From CBDCGW01 sp964430745 (GTDB lineage Bacteria; Acidobacteriota; UBA890): a stretch of DNA of 16,535 nt. The position numbers and the translations under genes are program-made. The stretch spans positions 1-16,535 of the forward strand of contig CAYSHI010000208.1 in assembly GCA_964430745.1 (NCBI GenBank), given 5' to 3'. The notes below the pieces were generated by a model. It saw only the letters and a list, made by a program, of their open reading frames with translations, was not told the origin of the DNA and did no database searches. Shown here piece after piece: positions 7,486 to 14,725 of the stretch. The stretch's first letter is position 1. The number at the start of each line of letters is the position of its first letter.

Positions 7486-8403
7486 CTACGCGGATCCGTG
7501 GCGAATCTTGTGCATCAGCCACCGGCGCTCGAGGCTCCGCCGTTCCGAAGGCTGGATTTCGTGGATACCACGAGACTCCTCAATATGATCGAGCAACACG
7601 TTCACGGGCACGAACCAGCCGTTCTTCTCGCTCAACCGCTCCATCAAGTGGGCAAATTGCTTGTTCAACCGCCCGTTCTCGACGTAGCCATGGCCGAAAT
7701 GCGTATACATGACGCACGCGCCTTGCTCCTCTTCGAGGGCGTCCTGGCCTTCCTCTGAGATGCGGTCGACGAACTGAGAGCAGGGACTGCCTTCCGATGC
7801 CGCGAACCACGCGTTCACGAAGTCCCGGTCCGGGTCTCGATAGGGCATGAACGGGCATCCGTTCAGGGTGTTGATATCCCCGAAGACGAAATTCCTCACG
7901 TACTTGATTCTCGACTTGCAGAGGTCGCCCCAGAACAGAGGGTGGCCCGGAACATGCCCGTAGAAACGTCGCCCGGCACCTCGTGTCAGCAAATTGTAGA
8001 TGAGTCGGTGCACCCCGGAGACGCGGTACTGCCCGTGGTACATGTTCTCGTCGCAGAAATAGTGGTTCGCCATCGTGTGCGGATAATGGCCGAACTGTTG
8101 GCGGAAGCGTTCGAGCCCCTCGAGTGTCTCCTCGCGCGTCGACGTATGGCTGGTGGCGTTGTGGAACGCCATCTCGAATCCCATGTCCTGGAGCTCCAAG
8201 CACCACTCCAGATACGCCGGATCGCCGCATGTTCCACCGTGATCAGACGGCGTACGTGGCGGCGCCAGCGGCCAGACGGCCTTGGTCGTCAAGAATCCGT
8301 GCGACGCCAGGAAGGAATACACGATGCGCCCGGACTCCAAGGTCTGCGAATCAGGATCGTCGAAGATCGTGAAAGCGAACCTCTTATCGTCGGGCCAACG
8401 CAT
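7486..8403 (-). CDS. divergent polysaccharide deacetylase-like (NodB-fold) protein
   Basis: The product is 305 aa with an ATG at 8403 and a strong AAGGAG site 7 bp upstream. The N-terminus has F-T-I-F-D-D-P-D (11-18), matching the first CE4/NodB motif, whose Asp pair binds metal and acts as base. Residues 80-88 (F-H-N-A-T-S-H-T-S) give a His pair at 81 and 86, resembling motif 2. A late V-M-Y-T-H-F-G-H-G (231-239) resembles the C-terminal catalytic His motif. The spacing H-x4-H differs from the usual H-x3-H, so chemistry could differ. There is no signal peptide or membrane segment, implying a cytoplasmic substrate such as a nucleotide- or lipid-linked amino sugar rather than a mature polymer. 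It lies between the GNAT and FemAB-like genes, with gaps of 26 and 19 bp, as part of one operon. Confidence 0.75.
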   Translation of the reverse strand: MRWPDDKRFAFTIFDDPDSQTLESGRIVYSFLASHGFLTTKAVWPLAPPRTPSDHGGTCGDPAYLEWCLELQDMGFEMAFHNATSHTSTREETLEGLERFRQQFGHYPHTMANHYFCDENMYHGQYRVSGVHRLIYNLLTRGAGRRFYGHVPGHPLFWGDLCKSRIKYVRNFVFGDINTLNGCPFMPYRDPDRDFVNAWFAASEGSPCSQFVDRISEEGQDALEEEQGACVMYTHFGHGYVENGRLNKQFAHLMERLSEKNGWFVPVNVLLDHIEESRGIHEIQPSERRSLERRWLMHKIRHGSA

Positions 8404-8429
8404 TCATCTCTCCTTCGGGACGCCGTCCC

Positions 8430-9554
8430 TCAGATGTACTGGTACAGACCGTCGCCATCGGCTCGATTCAGGTGAATGCGGACCTTCACTTCCTCGAGCG
8501 GGTCGACGAGGGCGCAGACCTTCTTCGGGGCAGCGAAAATGAAGTTCGAGGGGCCGCGGAAATACCCTGCTGCCTCGAGTCCCTTGCACCAGGATTCGTG
8601 ACTCTGATTCGAGACGATCACGTCGGCGCCCAGCCGCCGCAACGCGGTCGTGGCGCACGAGACCACCGCAGGCGCATGCTCCGGTGCGGCAAACCCGTCG
8701 AGAACCGTGCCCACGTGCAGATCGCCATACCGTGGGTGTGCCGCGTCGCGTCGAAGCGCGACCACCGCCCAACCGATCGTCTTGTCGTCCTTCCGAACCC
8801 GCAGTCGGGAGAAATTCTGATTTTCCCGCGGGTAGAGCACCGAGAGAGTAGACGAATCGCGAACAGCGATCATCGCGTACTCGTCCTTGCCGGATTCCCA
8901 CACCGCATCGCTCCACTCGGCGAAGTCCTCCTCGGAATCGTACGTGACCGCTCGATCGGCGGCCTGCACGAGAGATCGACCGGCTTGGACCGCTCGGATC
9001 CCCACGTAGCCGGTACCCGTCAGGGCGGCGAGATCGGCCGCCAAACGACGCCACCACGGCGCGCGCAACAATTGCATCTTGCGCAGGAATCGAGCGGGGC
9101 GCTCGACGCGAAAGTAGAAAGGGACGGGGAAATGCCCCCAACCCATGGCGAGGAGCAAGCGCGCCAGTGCGCTCTCGTACCCGTCCATCCCGAGCGCGTG
9201 AAGCATCGGTTGTCGCCGGAGCGCGTCCATGATCAGTTGAATGCCGACCGAGGAGTAGGTGCCGTCGATGATCCCCTCCGAGAAGGGATGGTGAAGGTAC
9301 GCCAGCGAGTGAACGGCGCCGCCAAAGCTGAAGTCCTGCTGCTTGAGCACGTACGCCCCGCGTACGCTCTCGCCGTCGACGGCGACGAACATCCGATTGA
9401 ACGGCCCGCCTCCATCGATCTCGGGGAGCCAGCGAGGCTCATGACGCTCCGGAAAGACGAAGTAGGTCGGCGCCCCACCAGCGCGCAGTCGCTGATTGAA
9501 CGCCTTCACGGCAGGCTCGTGAGCCGCTTCATAAGGTTGGATTACGATGGCCAT
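8430..9554 (-). CDS. tandem GNAT-like N-acyltransferase
   Basis: The product is 374 aa, about twice one GNAT domain. It is best read as two degenerate GNAT folds: about 1-165, with F-N-R-M-F-V-A-V-D-G-E-S-V-R-G-A-Y as the central strands, and about 190-360, with K-T-I-G-W-A-V-V-A-L followed by a T-A-L-R-R-L-G-A-D helix. No membrane segments or signal peptide are seen. No classical Q/R-x-x-G-x-G/A acetyl-CoA loop is obvious, so the donor may not be acetyl-CoA. With a carrier protein and an FkbH-type enzyme in the same operon, an acyl-ACP donor is an attractive inference. Similar proteins in surface-polysaccharide loci are annotated only as GNAT family. The ATG at 9554 has only a weak ribosome site. 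Confidence 0.7.
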   Translation of the reverse strand: MAIVIQPYEAAHEPAVKAFNQRLRAGGAPTYFVFPERHEPRWLPEIDGGGPFNRMFVAVDGESVRGAYVLKQQDFSFGGAVHSLAYLHHPFSEGIIDGTYSSVGIQLIMDALRRQPMLHALGMDGYESALARLLLAMGWGHFPVPFYFRVERPARFLRKMQLLRAPWWRRLAADLAALTGTGYVGIRAVQAGRSLVQAADRAVTYDSEEDFAEWSDAVWESGKDEYAMIAVRDSSTLSVLYPRENQNFSRLRVRKDDKTIGWAVVALRRDAAHPRYGDLHVGTVLDGFAAPEHAPAVVSCATTALRRLGADVIVSNQSHESWCKGLEAAGYFRGPSNFIFAAPKKVCALVDPLEEVKVRIHLNRADGDGLYQYI

Positions 9555-9616
9555 ACTCGACTACGCACGATCGAAGTTCGGTGCGGTTCGCGTTTGCCGC
9601 CCCGTGATGTTCTCGC

Positions 9617-10024
9617 TCACCGAGAGGAGGCCGGCGCCTGCACCAATTCCACGAGGCCGTAGACGTCGCTGAATAGCCAAGCGATCAGGCGGTTCTCGAA
9701 TGCCGAACCCGGAACGGGCTTTCGCACACAGCGAAACCCCCATTCGCGCGCGGCGTCGATCGCCCGATCGATCTCAGGAACTCGGAAGCAAAGATGGACG
9801 AGCTTGGTTCCCCGTTCCAGGCTGGCGGAGATCGGATCATCCTCCGCCGCCGGTTCGATCAACTCCACCGTGGTTCCATGGACCTTGATGAACGCGACGT
9901 TGACTCGCTGCTCGGGATCGTGCGTCGATTGCAGTCCCTTGTGGGGCGTGCGATCGATCGACCGCACGGCGAGACCGATGTGATCGAGCTCGGCGCCCTC
10001 ACCGAACATGTCCGCGTCAAGCAT
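9617..10024 (-). CDS. VOC-family metalloprotein, methylmalonyl-CoA epimerase-like
   Basis: The product is 135 aa from the ATG at 10024. That start overlaps the last 8 bp of the FkbH-like gene and has GGAG 7 bp upstream; an ATG at 10045 would add seven residues inside the upstream gene. Two beta-alpha-beta repeats of the vicinal-oxygen-chelate fold are present. Four likely metal ligands occur in the expected order: H15 (L-D-H-I-G-L-A-V), E54 (T-V-E-L-I-E-P), H77 (L-V-H-L-C-F-R-V) and E126 (G-L-V-E-L-V-Q). The wording closely follows methylmalonyl-CoA epimerases, which use His/Gln/His/Glu. The segment between H15 and P-E-Q (37-39) is some ten residues shorter than in typical epimerases. The context suggests it epimerises or isomerises an ACP- or CoA-bound acyl group, or a sugar; substrate unknown. 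Confidence 0.8.
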   Translation of the reverse strand: MLDADMFGEGAELDHIGLAVRSIDRTPHKGLQSTHDPEQRVNVAFIKVHGTTVELIEPAAEDDPISASLERGTKLVHLCFRVPEIDRAIDAAREWGFRCVRKPVPGSAFENRLIAWLFSDVYGLVELVQAPASSR

Positions 10025-11711
10025 GGAGCGGCTCCAGGTATTCAACGGTTATGTGCTCGGGCTCAGGGTAGGGCTTGCGCGGATCCCAGACAAAGACCGC
10101 GTCACCGTCGCGCTCCATACCCGATCGCTCGAAGAAATCCCGACACGGCTTGTTCTTCGCAGTCTCGGTGTACTCCGCCCGGAGCCGCTCGATCCCCAGT
10201 GGGCGAACCAGCGAAACCAGCGTGTGCACCAGCGAGTTTTCGATGCCTCTGCCCATGACGCGGCAACTCAGCAGGAAGTCGGTCAGCTCTGCGCAGTCTC
10301 CCCGAATCTCGAGGCCTACGATGCCGGCCAGCCCCGAGTCTCCGAACACATCCTTGACGCGCACGGTCCAGAGGCGGTTCTCGTCCTTGCCGGCCCAGTC
10401 GGCGAGGTCGGTCTCGGATAGGCGTCGTGTCCGCAGGTTCATCTGGTTGGTCTTGTTCAAGAGCTGTGCTGCGCGGGCGAGATTGGCGTCGTTCAGCCCC
10501 TCGATCGTCAGGTGGGTGCCGAGTTGCGCCAGCCACTCGCTCGCGCTGGGCAGCGTCCTCTTGAGCTCGGAGCGCTCTCGTTCGGAAGCATACAGATTGC
10601 TCCGGTTGCGGTCTTCCGGGGTTATCGACGGGGAGTCGAAACAGTCGAGATTCCTCAGGGCCGTCGCATACGCGAAGGGATCTGCCGGCCAGTCGGGAAC
10701 CAGAACCTCGGGAAGCGCGCTCGCCACGCGCCCGCGCTCGGCGGGATTGTCGTCGATGAACACGACCGACTGCAGTCCGAGGTTCAGCTCGCCGACAAGG
10801 TCGACAATACTCTCGGCCTTGTCACCCCAGTTGATCCGCCAGCCGGCGAAGTCGTCGATCTCCAGCACCATCTCCGGATGGTTCCGGATGGCGTCGAGAG
10901 CTACCTGTTCTTCGTTCTTGCTCGCGATCGCCAACACGATGCCGCGCCGGGTCAAGGACTTCAGCTCACGTTGAAAATCCGCGTATGCCTCGCCCACGCC
11001 GTCGTGTCCTCCCAGCCTCAGCTGTTGCCAGCCGACCTCTCCGACGATCCCGCCCCAGAGGGTCTGATCGAGGTCAACGACGACGACCTTCCGCGCACCG
11101 CCGCCAACCCCCCGGAGCGCTGCTTTGATGTCCGTCACCGCCGCCTTGAAGACATCGTTGGAAAAAGGAACTTTGGCGAGATACCAGAGCTTGGCCGAGA
11201 AGGCTTCTTCGCCGCCCGCTCGTATCCAGCGATCCGCGTCGAGGAGAAAGATGTTGGGCTTTTCGGCGCATTGCCGGGCGAGTCGAAGGTTCGCCTCCGC
11301 CAGAGCGCCGGCACGACCGAGACCTGCTCGCCACTCCAACATCCCGAGACCTCGCCCCGCTCGGTGTACCGTCCAGCTGGGCACGAGCAATGTTCCGACC
11401 CTGTCGCTCGCGGCCTTCAACTGGGCGGCGAACGCATCCACCGCATCGAACAGAGGGGCCTGGGCGTCGAGGGTCTCCACCGCCGCCCGGAAGCCGGGAA
11501 GGACCCCGTCCGGCGTCGTCCACACGAGGGCCACGTCCGGCTCCGATCGCCAATGCTCCGCGTCGGTGTCGGAGAGGGCGGTCGCTACCTGTCCGAAAGG
11601 GGCAACCTCCACCTCGACCGAGGGCTCATCCGGGTCATTCGCAAGGTAACCGGCGAGGTTTTGGAGATTGAAGTCGGACAGGAGAAGGCAGCGTTGGAGT
11701 CGGTTCGACAT
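10017..11711 (-). CDS. FkbH-type HAD-IIIC family protein (acyl-ACP loading)
   Basis: The product is 564 aa, normal for full-length FkbH-like proteins. Residues 1-190 form the N-terminal SGNH-like region. The HAD domain follows with V-V-D-L-D-Q-T-L-W-G-G (nucleophile D213, D215, T217), motif II I-A-S-K-N (S264), K298 and V-F-I-D-D-N-P-A-E-R (D320, D321). A C-terminal GNAT-like region carries L-N-K-T-N-Q-M-N-L-R-T (418-428) and S-C-R-V-M-G-R-G-I-E (482-491), both family hallmarks. Characterised FkbH/OzmB-type enzymes dephosphorylate 1,3-bisphosphoglycerate and load a glyceryl group onto an ACP. The adjacent ACP gene, 12 bp upstream, fits that partnership. No ketosynthase is nearby, so the glyceryl or related acyl group probably decorates a sugar or lipid instead of starting or extending a polyketide. 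The ATG at 11711 has a weak ribosome site. Confidence 0.92.
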   Translation of the reverse strand: MSNRLQRCLLLSDFNLQNLAGYLANDPDEPSVEVEVAPFGQVATALSDTDAEHWRSEPDVALVWTTPDGVLPGFRAAVETLDAQAPLFDAVDAFAAQLKAASDRVGTLLVPSWTVHRAGRGLGMLEWRAGLGRAGALAEANLRLARQCAEKPNIFLLDADRWIRAGGEEAFSAKLWYLAKVPFSNDVFKAAVTDIKAALRGVGGGARKVVVVDLDQTLWGGIVGEVGWQQLRLGGHDGVGEAYADFQRELKSLTRRGIVLAIASKNEEQVALDAIRNHPEMVLEIDDFAGWRINWGDKAESIVDLVGELNLGLQSVVFIDDNPAERGRVASALPEVLVPDWPADPFAYATALRNLDCFDSPSITPEDRNRSNLYASERERSELKRTLPSASEWLAQLGTHLTIEGLNDANLARAAQLLNKTNQMNLRTRRLSETDLADWAGKDENRLWTVRVKDVFGDSGLAGIVGLEIRGDCAELTDFLLSCRVMGRGIENSLVHTLVSLVRPLGIERLRAEYTETAKNKPCRDFFERSGMERDGDAVFVWDPRKPYPEPEHITVEYLEPLHA

Positions 11712-11723
11712 GGGGGCCTAACT

Positions 11724-12044
11724 TCAGCTGTCCGCCGGGACCCGGTCCGGAGCGCCCAGCAGCCCCGCGATGTGCTCGACGAGAGCGGCCGGCGAACGAA
11801 AGGGGTTTTCCTCTACCGGCTTGGCGAATTCATCCGCCAACGAGACCGGTGTCTCGAACTCGTGCTCGACGGCTTGCTCGGTGAGAACCGCCAGATTCAC
11901 GAGTCCGAGCGAGTCCAACCTGCCGTCCGGCCCCAGAAGCGTCGTGTTCTCGGCGACGGACACCTTCCGATCGGCGGGAAGCTGCTCGTTAAGGTCCTCG
12001 ACAGCTCGTGAGATTGCTTTCTCCACGCGCGCGTGGGTTGTCAT
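11724..12044 (-). CDS. acyl carrier protein
   Basis: The product is 106 aa from the ATG at 12044, with GGAG 11 bp upstream. The phosphopantetheine site reads G-R-L-D-S-L-G-L-V-N-L, with Ser45 as the attachment residue. The surrounding four-helix pattern and acidic character (E-x-x-x-E-F-E-T-P-V-S) match discrete ACPs. The frame is open upstream to 12566, but that extension runs antisense through the GT2 gene and has no ACP-like content, so it is rejected. As first gene of the minus-strand cassette, directly followed by the FkbH-like gene, it is the likely carrier for the FkbH product. No phosphopantetheinyl transferase is encoded here, so a general cellular one must act on it. The D-S-L-G motif replaces the more usual D-S-L-x-x-V/M spacing only slightly. 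Confidence 0.9.
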   Translation of the reverse strand: MTTHARVEKAISRAVEDLNEQLPADRKVSVAENTTLLGPDGRLDSLGLVNLAVLTEQAVEHEFETPVSLADEFAKPVEENPFRSPAALVEHIAGLLGAPDRVPADS

Positions 12045-12341
12045 CAGACGTCGTTCTCCAGGATCGGTGAAGCTCAGGCGACGACCTCGAGAGGCTTGCT
12101 TCTCGAAGGCCGAGCGCACGGTCCTTCGGCAGCGATTGAGGTCCGCATCGATACTCCGATAAAACACTACTGGCAGCCGTCGACGAAGCGCAATAGCGGA
12201 GTTTGCTGAACGAGAATAGCGACGAGATCCTTCGCGGTGTTTTCTCGATTGACCCTCGTATCCGGCGAAGTGTACGGTCTCCGACGTGCGCCGCGCTCCG
12301 GCCGAGTTGTCGGAACGATCTGATGACAGTGTGAGCAGACT
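12045..12341. promoter_or_regulatory. divergent intergenic region between the ACP and GT2 operons
   Basis: This 297 bp region separates two operons that point away from each other, so it should contain both promoters. It is slightly richer in A+T than the genes (for example around 12160-12260). On the plus strand a TTGACC box is visible. For the minus strand I see only weak A/T-rich boxes near 12150-12170 and no confident pair. No strong operator-like palindrome stands out. Confidence 0.55.
12249..12278 (+). promoter_or_regulatory. candidate sigma70-type promoter for the GT2 operon
   Basis: A TTGACC -35-like box (12249-12254, 5/6 to consensus) is followed after 18 bp by TACGGT (12273-12278, about 3/6 to the -10 consensus). 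Transcription would begin near 12285, leaving a leader of about 57 bases before the GTG at 12342. The weak -10 keeps confidence low. Confidence 0.3.
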
Positions 12342-13265
12342 GTGTATTCCGACCCGGTAACAGACGCCCCGGTTGCGACCGAAACCAGCAGTGCAACTGC
12401 GGTGCGGGACGTCGCGGTCGTCATCCCCGCCTTTAACGAGCAGGAAGGCGTCGGCCAAACGGTTGAAGGCGTTCGCCGGGCGCTGGAATCCAGCCGCTAC
12501 TCTTTCGAGATCGTCGTCGTTGACGACGGATCGACCGACGAGACGGCGGCACGGGCCGTCGAGCACGGCGCCCGACTGATCCAGCAGCCCCGGAACGGCG
12601 GCTACGGATCGGCGCTCAAGGCCGGTATCGAGAAGAGCGACTCCGAGTTCGTCGTCATTACCGACGCGGACGGGACCTACCCGTTCGACGCCATCCCCGG
12701 GCTCGTGGACCTCGCCGCCGACGCCGACATGGTTGTCGGGTCCCGCTCCGCCAACGACGTGAGCAGCCCTCTCATTCGGCGGCCGGCAAAGTGGGTTCTG
12801 CGCAAGCTGGCAAGCTACCTGGCGGGCGAGGAGATCCCCGACCTGAACTCGGGGCTACGGGTCATGAGGCGCTCGGTGCTCCTCAAGTTTGTTCATATCC
12901 TGCCGCAGGGCTTTTCCTTCACGATGACGATCACACTGTCGATGCTGTGCAACTCGTATCGTGTGATCTACGAGCCGATCGTCTGCCAGAAGCGCATCGG
13001 CGCCTCGAAGATTCGTGCCGTTGACGCCGTCAGCTTTCTCGTTCTCGTGCTGCGCACCGTCGTACTGTTCAATCCGCTGAAGGTCTTTCTCCCATTCGGC
13101 ACGCTGTTGTTCGTTACGGGGCTCGGCAAGCTGATCTACGACCTCTTCCTGCTTAACATCTCCGAAACCGCCGTAATGGCGCTGTTGGGCGCCTGCCTGG
13201 TCTGGGCCGTCGGGCTCCTCGCCGACCTCATCGTGCGCCTGCAACTCGGCCAGCCGAACGCGTGA
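12342..13265 (+). CDS. GT2 glycosyltransferase, polyprenyl-phosphate sugar synthase type
   Basis: The product is 307 aa. The GT-A catalytic domain has V-V-I-P-A-F-N-E (26-33), V-V-V-D-D-G-S-T-D (58-66) and I-T-D-A-D-G-T-Y-P (106-114, D-x-D at 108-110). D-L-N-S-G-L-R (167-173) and the K-R-I-G-A-S-K (217-223) element match DPM1/GtrB/ArnC-like enzymes that move a sugar from a nucleotide to polyprenyl phosphate. Two C-terminal hydrophobic helices (about 246-268 and 276-298) anchor it to the membrane. The start is GTG at 12342; its ribosome site is weak, and the roughly 20 residues before the domain are low-complexity, so an internal start cannot be excluded. It probably makes the lipid-linked donor for GT-C enzymes such as those at 2344-5345. 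It is the first gene of a three-gene operon. Confidence 0.9.
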   Translation: MYSDPVTDAPVATETSSATAVRDVAVVIPAFNEQEGVGQTVEGVRRALESSRYSFEIVVVDDGSTDETAARAVEHGARLIQQPRNGGYGSALKAGIEKSDSEFVVITDADGTYPFDAIPGLVDLAADADMVVGSRSANDVSSPLIRRPAKWVLRKLASYLAGEEIPDLNSGLRVMRRSVLLKFVHILPQGFSFTMTITLSMLCNSYRVIYEPIVCQKRIGASKIRAVDAVSFLVLVLRTVVLFNPLKVFLPFGTLLFVTGLGKLIYDLFLLNISETAVMALLGACLVWAVGLLADLIVRLQLGQPNA

Positions 13266-13293
13266 GCAGAGTGCCGCACCTGGTATCGGAACC

Positions 13294-14712
13294 GTGACTT
13301 CGCCCCGCGTGCCGATCGTGATCCTGGGGGCCGGCCCGGCCGGCCTCGGAGCAGCGTTGAAGCTCGCCCAACGCGGGACGTTCGACGTGACCGTCCTCGA
13401 ACGCGGGGCTTCGGTAGGCGGCAACTCCGCCAGCTTCGACGTCGACGGAATTCGTGTCGACTTCGGCAGTCACCGACTCCACCCGGCATGCTCGGCCGAG
13501 GTCATGCAAGACATCCGAGGCATGCTGGGTGACGACCTCCTCGAGCGGCCGCGGCACGGCCGCATTCTGTTGCGGGGCAGATGGGTGCATTTCCCCCTCA
13601 AGCCTTTCGATCTCGTGTCCAGCCTGCCGCCGTCCTTCATGTTGGGCTTTGCCCGCGACGCCCTCGTGCCGCGCCGGCCGGCCCGCGGGGAAGAGACCTT
13701 CGCGACCGTCCTCGAGCAGGGCCTTGGCCGAACGATTTGCCGCGACTTCTACTTTCCCTACGCCACCAAGATCTGGGGAGTCGGCGCGAGTGAGCTCGAT
13801 GCCGAGCAGGCGCGACGAAGGGTGTCCGCCAACTCCAAGTGGCGCCTCGTCAGCAAGGTGCTGCGGGCCCTCCTGCCTTCCGGCGAGCGCCGAGGTGCTC
13901 ACTTCTTCTATCCCCGCGACGGATTCGGGCAAATCAGCGACGCGTACCACAGCGCCGCCGTCGAAGCCGGAGCCGTCGTTCGATTCGATACCACCGCCGC
14001 CGGTATCGAAACGGACAACGGCCGGGCCATCGCGGTCAGGACCACCGGACCGGATGGAGAAACCCGAATCGATTCGCGCATGGTGCTGTCGACGATTCCC
14101 CTTCCCGCCCTGGCGAACGCCGTTTCGCCGGGGCCGCCGGAAGAGGTGCGGGAGTCACTCGGTGCTCTGAGATACCGCGCGATGGTGCTCATCTATCTGA
14201 CGCTCGGCACCGATCAGTTCACCGAATACGACGCGCACTATTTTCCCGGCACCGATGTCGTGATCACCCGTCTGTCCGAACCGAAGAACTACTCCCTGAC
14301 CTCGCTTCCGGGGAGCACCGTGTTGTGCGCCGAGCTGCCCTGCTCGGTCGGCGACCAGCACTGGAAGGCAACGGAAGACGAGCTCGGGCAGCTTGTCCTC
14401 GATGCGCTCGACCGGGCGGGGCTCACGGTCACGGCACCCCTCCGAGGTGTCATAGCGCGGCGACTGTCGCATGCCTATCCCATCTATTCCCGCGGCTATC
14501 AGGAGCACTTCGAACGGATCGACGACTGGGTCGGGGGAATCGGCGGGCTCGTGAGCCTCGGCCGCCAGGGGCTCTTCGCCCACGACAACACCCACCACAC
14601 ACTCGCCATGGCATACGCCGCGGACGAATGCCTCGACGACAACGGCCGGCTGGACGCGGCGCGATGGGCCGAGAACAGGCATCGCTTCGAGTCCCACGTG
14701 GTCGAAGACTGA
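13294..14712 (+). CDS. FAD-dependent UDP-galactopyranose-mutase-like oxidoreductase
   Basis: The product is 472 aa with a GTG start 28 bp after the GT2 gene. The dinucleotide-binding motif G-A-G-P-A-G-L-G (G12, G14, G17) is followed by E36 at the end of strand two and V-G-G-N-S (41-45), as in UDP-galactopyranose mutases, protoporphyrinogen oxidases and related amine-oxidase-fold proteins. C-terminal G-R-Q-G-L-F-A-H-D-N-T-H-H-T closes the FAD site. The length exceeds classical UGM (about 370-400 aa) and fits the long family of NAD(P)-binding proteins that sit beside GT2/GT4 genes in polysaccharide loci. Ring contraction of a nucleotide sugar or another redox-neutral rearrangement is possible, but desaturation cannot be excluded. 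I therefore give no gene symbol. Confidence 0.85.
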   Translation: MTSPRVPIVILGAGPAGLGAALKLAQRGTFDVTVLERGASVGGNSASFDVDGIRVDFGSHRLHPACSAEVMQDIRGMLGDDLLERPRHGRILLRGRWVHFPLKPFDLVSSLPPSFMLGFARDALVPRRPARGEETFATVLEQGLGRTICRDFYFPYATKIWGVGASELDAEQARRRVSANSKWRLVSKVLRALLPSGERRGAHFFYPRDGFGQISDAYHSAAVEAGAVVRFDTTAAGIETDNGRAIAVRTTGPDGETRIDSRMVLSTIPLPALANAVSPGPPEEVRESLGALRYRAMVLIYLTLGTDQFTEYDAHYFPGTDVVITRLSEPKNYSLTSLPGSTVLCAELPCSVGDQHWKATEDELGQLVLDALDRAGLTVTAPLRGVIARRLSHAYPIYSRGYQEHFERIDDWVGGIGGLVSLGRQGLFAHDNTHHTLAMAYAADECLDDNGRLDAARWAENRHRFESHVVED

Positions 14713-14725
14713 CGAGCAGCGCGAC

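Noticed and set aside
6456..7712. 418-codon plus-strand open frame
   Set aside because: It is antisense to the FemAB-like and deacetylase genes, which carry clear motifs and ribosome sites.
8472..9662. 396-codon plus-strand open frame
   Set aside because: It is antisense to the GNAT-like gene and has no recognisable domain.
10512..12011. 499-codon plus-strand open frame
   Set aside because: It lies entirely antisense to the FkbH-like and ACP genes, has no family motif and is rich in R, G, E and P as expected from GC-rich complementary-strand frames.
7486..12044. Part of a polyketide or nonribosomal peptide cluster
   Set aside because: There is no ketosynthase, acyltransferase, adenylation or condensation domain; ACP and FkbH are the only such elements and all other genes are glycan-related.
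11724..12566. 280-residue N-terminally extended form of the ACP
   Set aside because: The extension crosses the divergent promoter region and runs antisense through GT2. The ACP domain and a GGAG site support the ATG at 12044.
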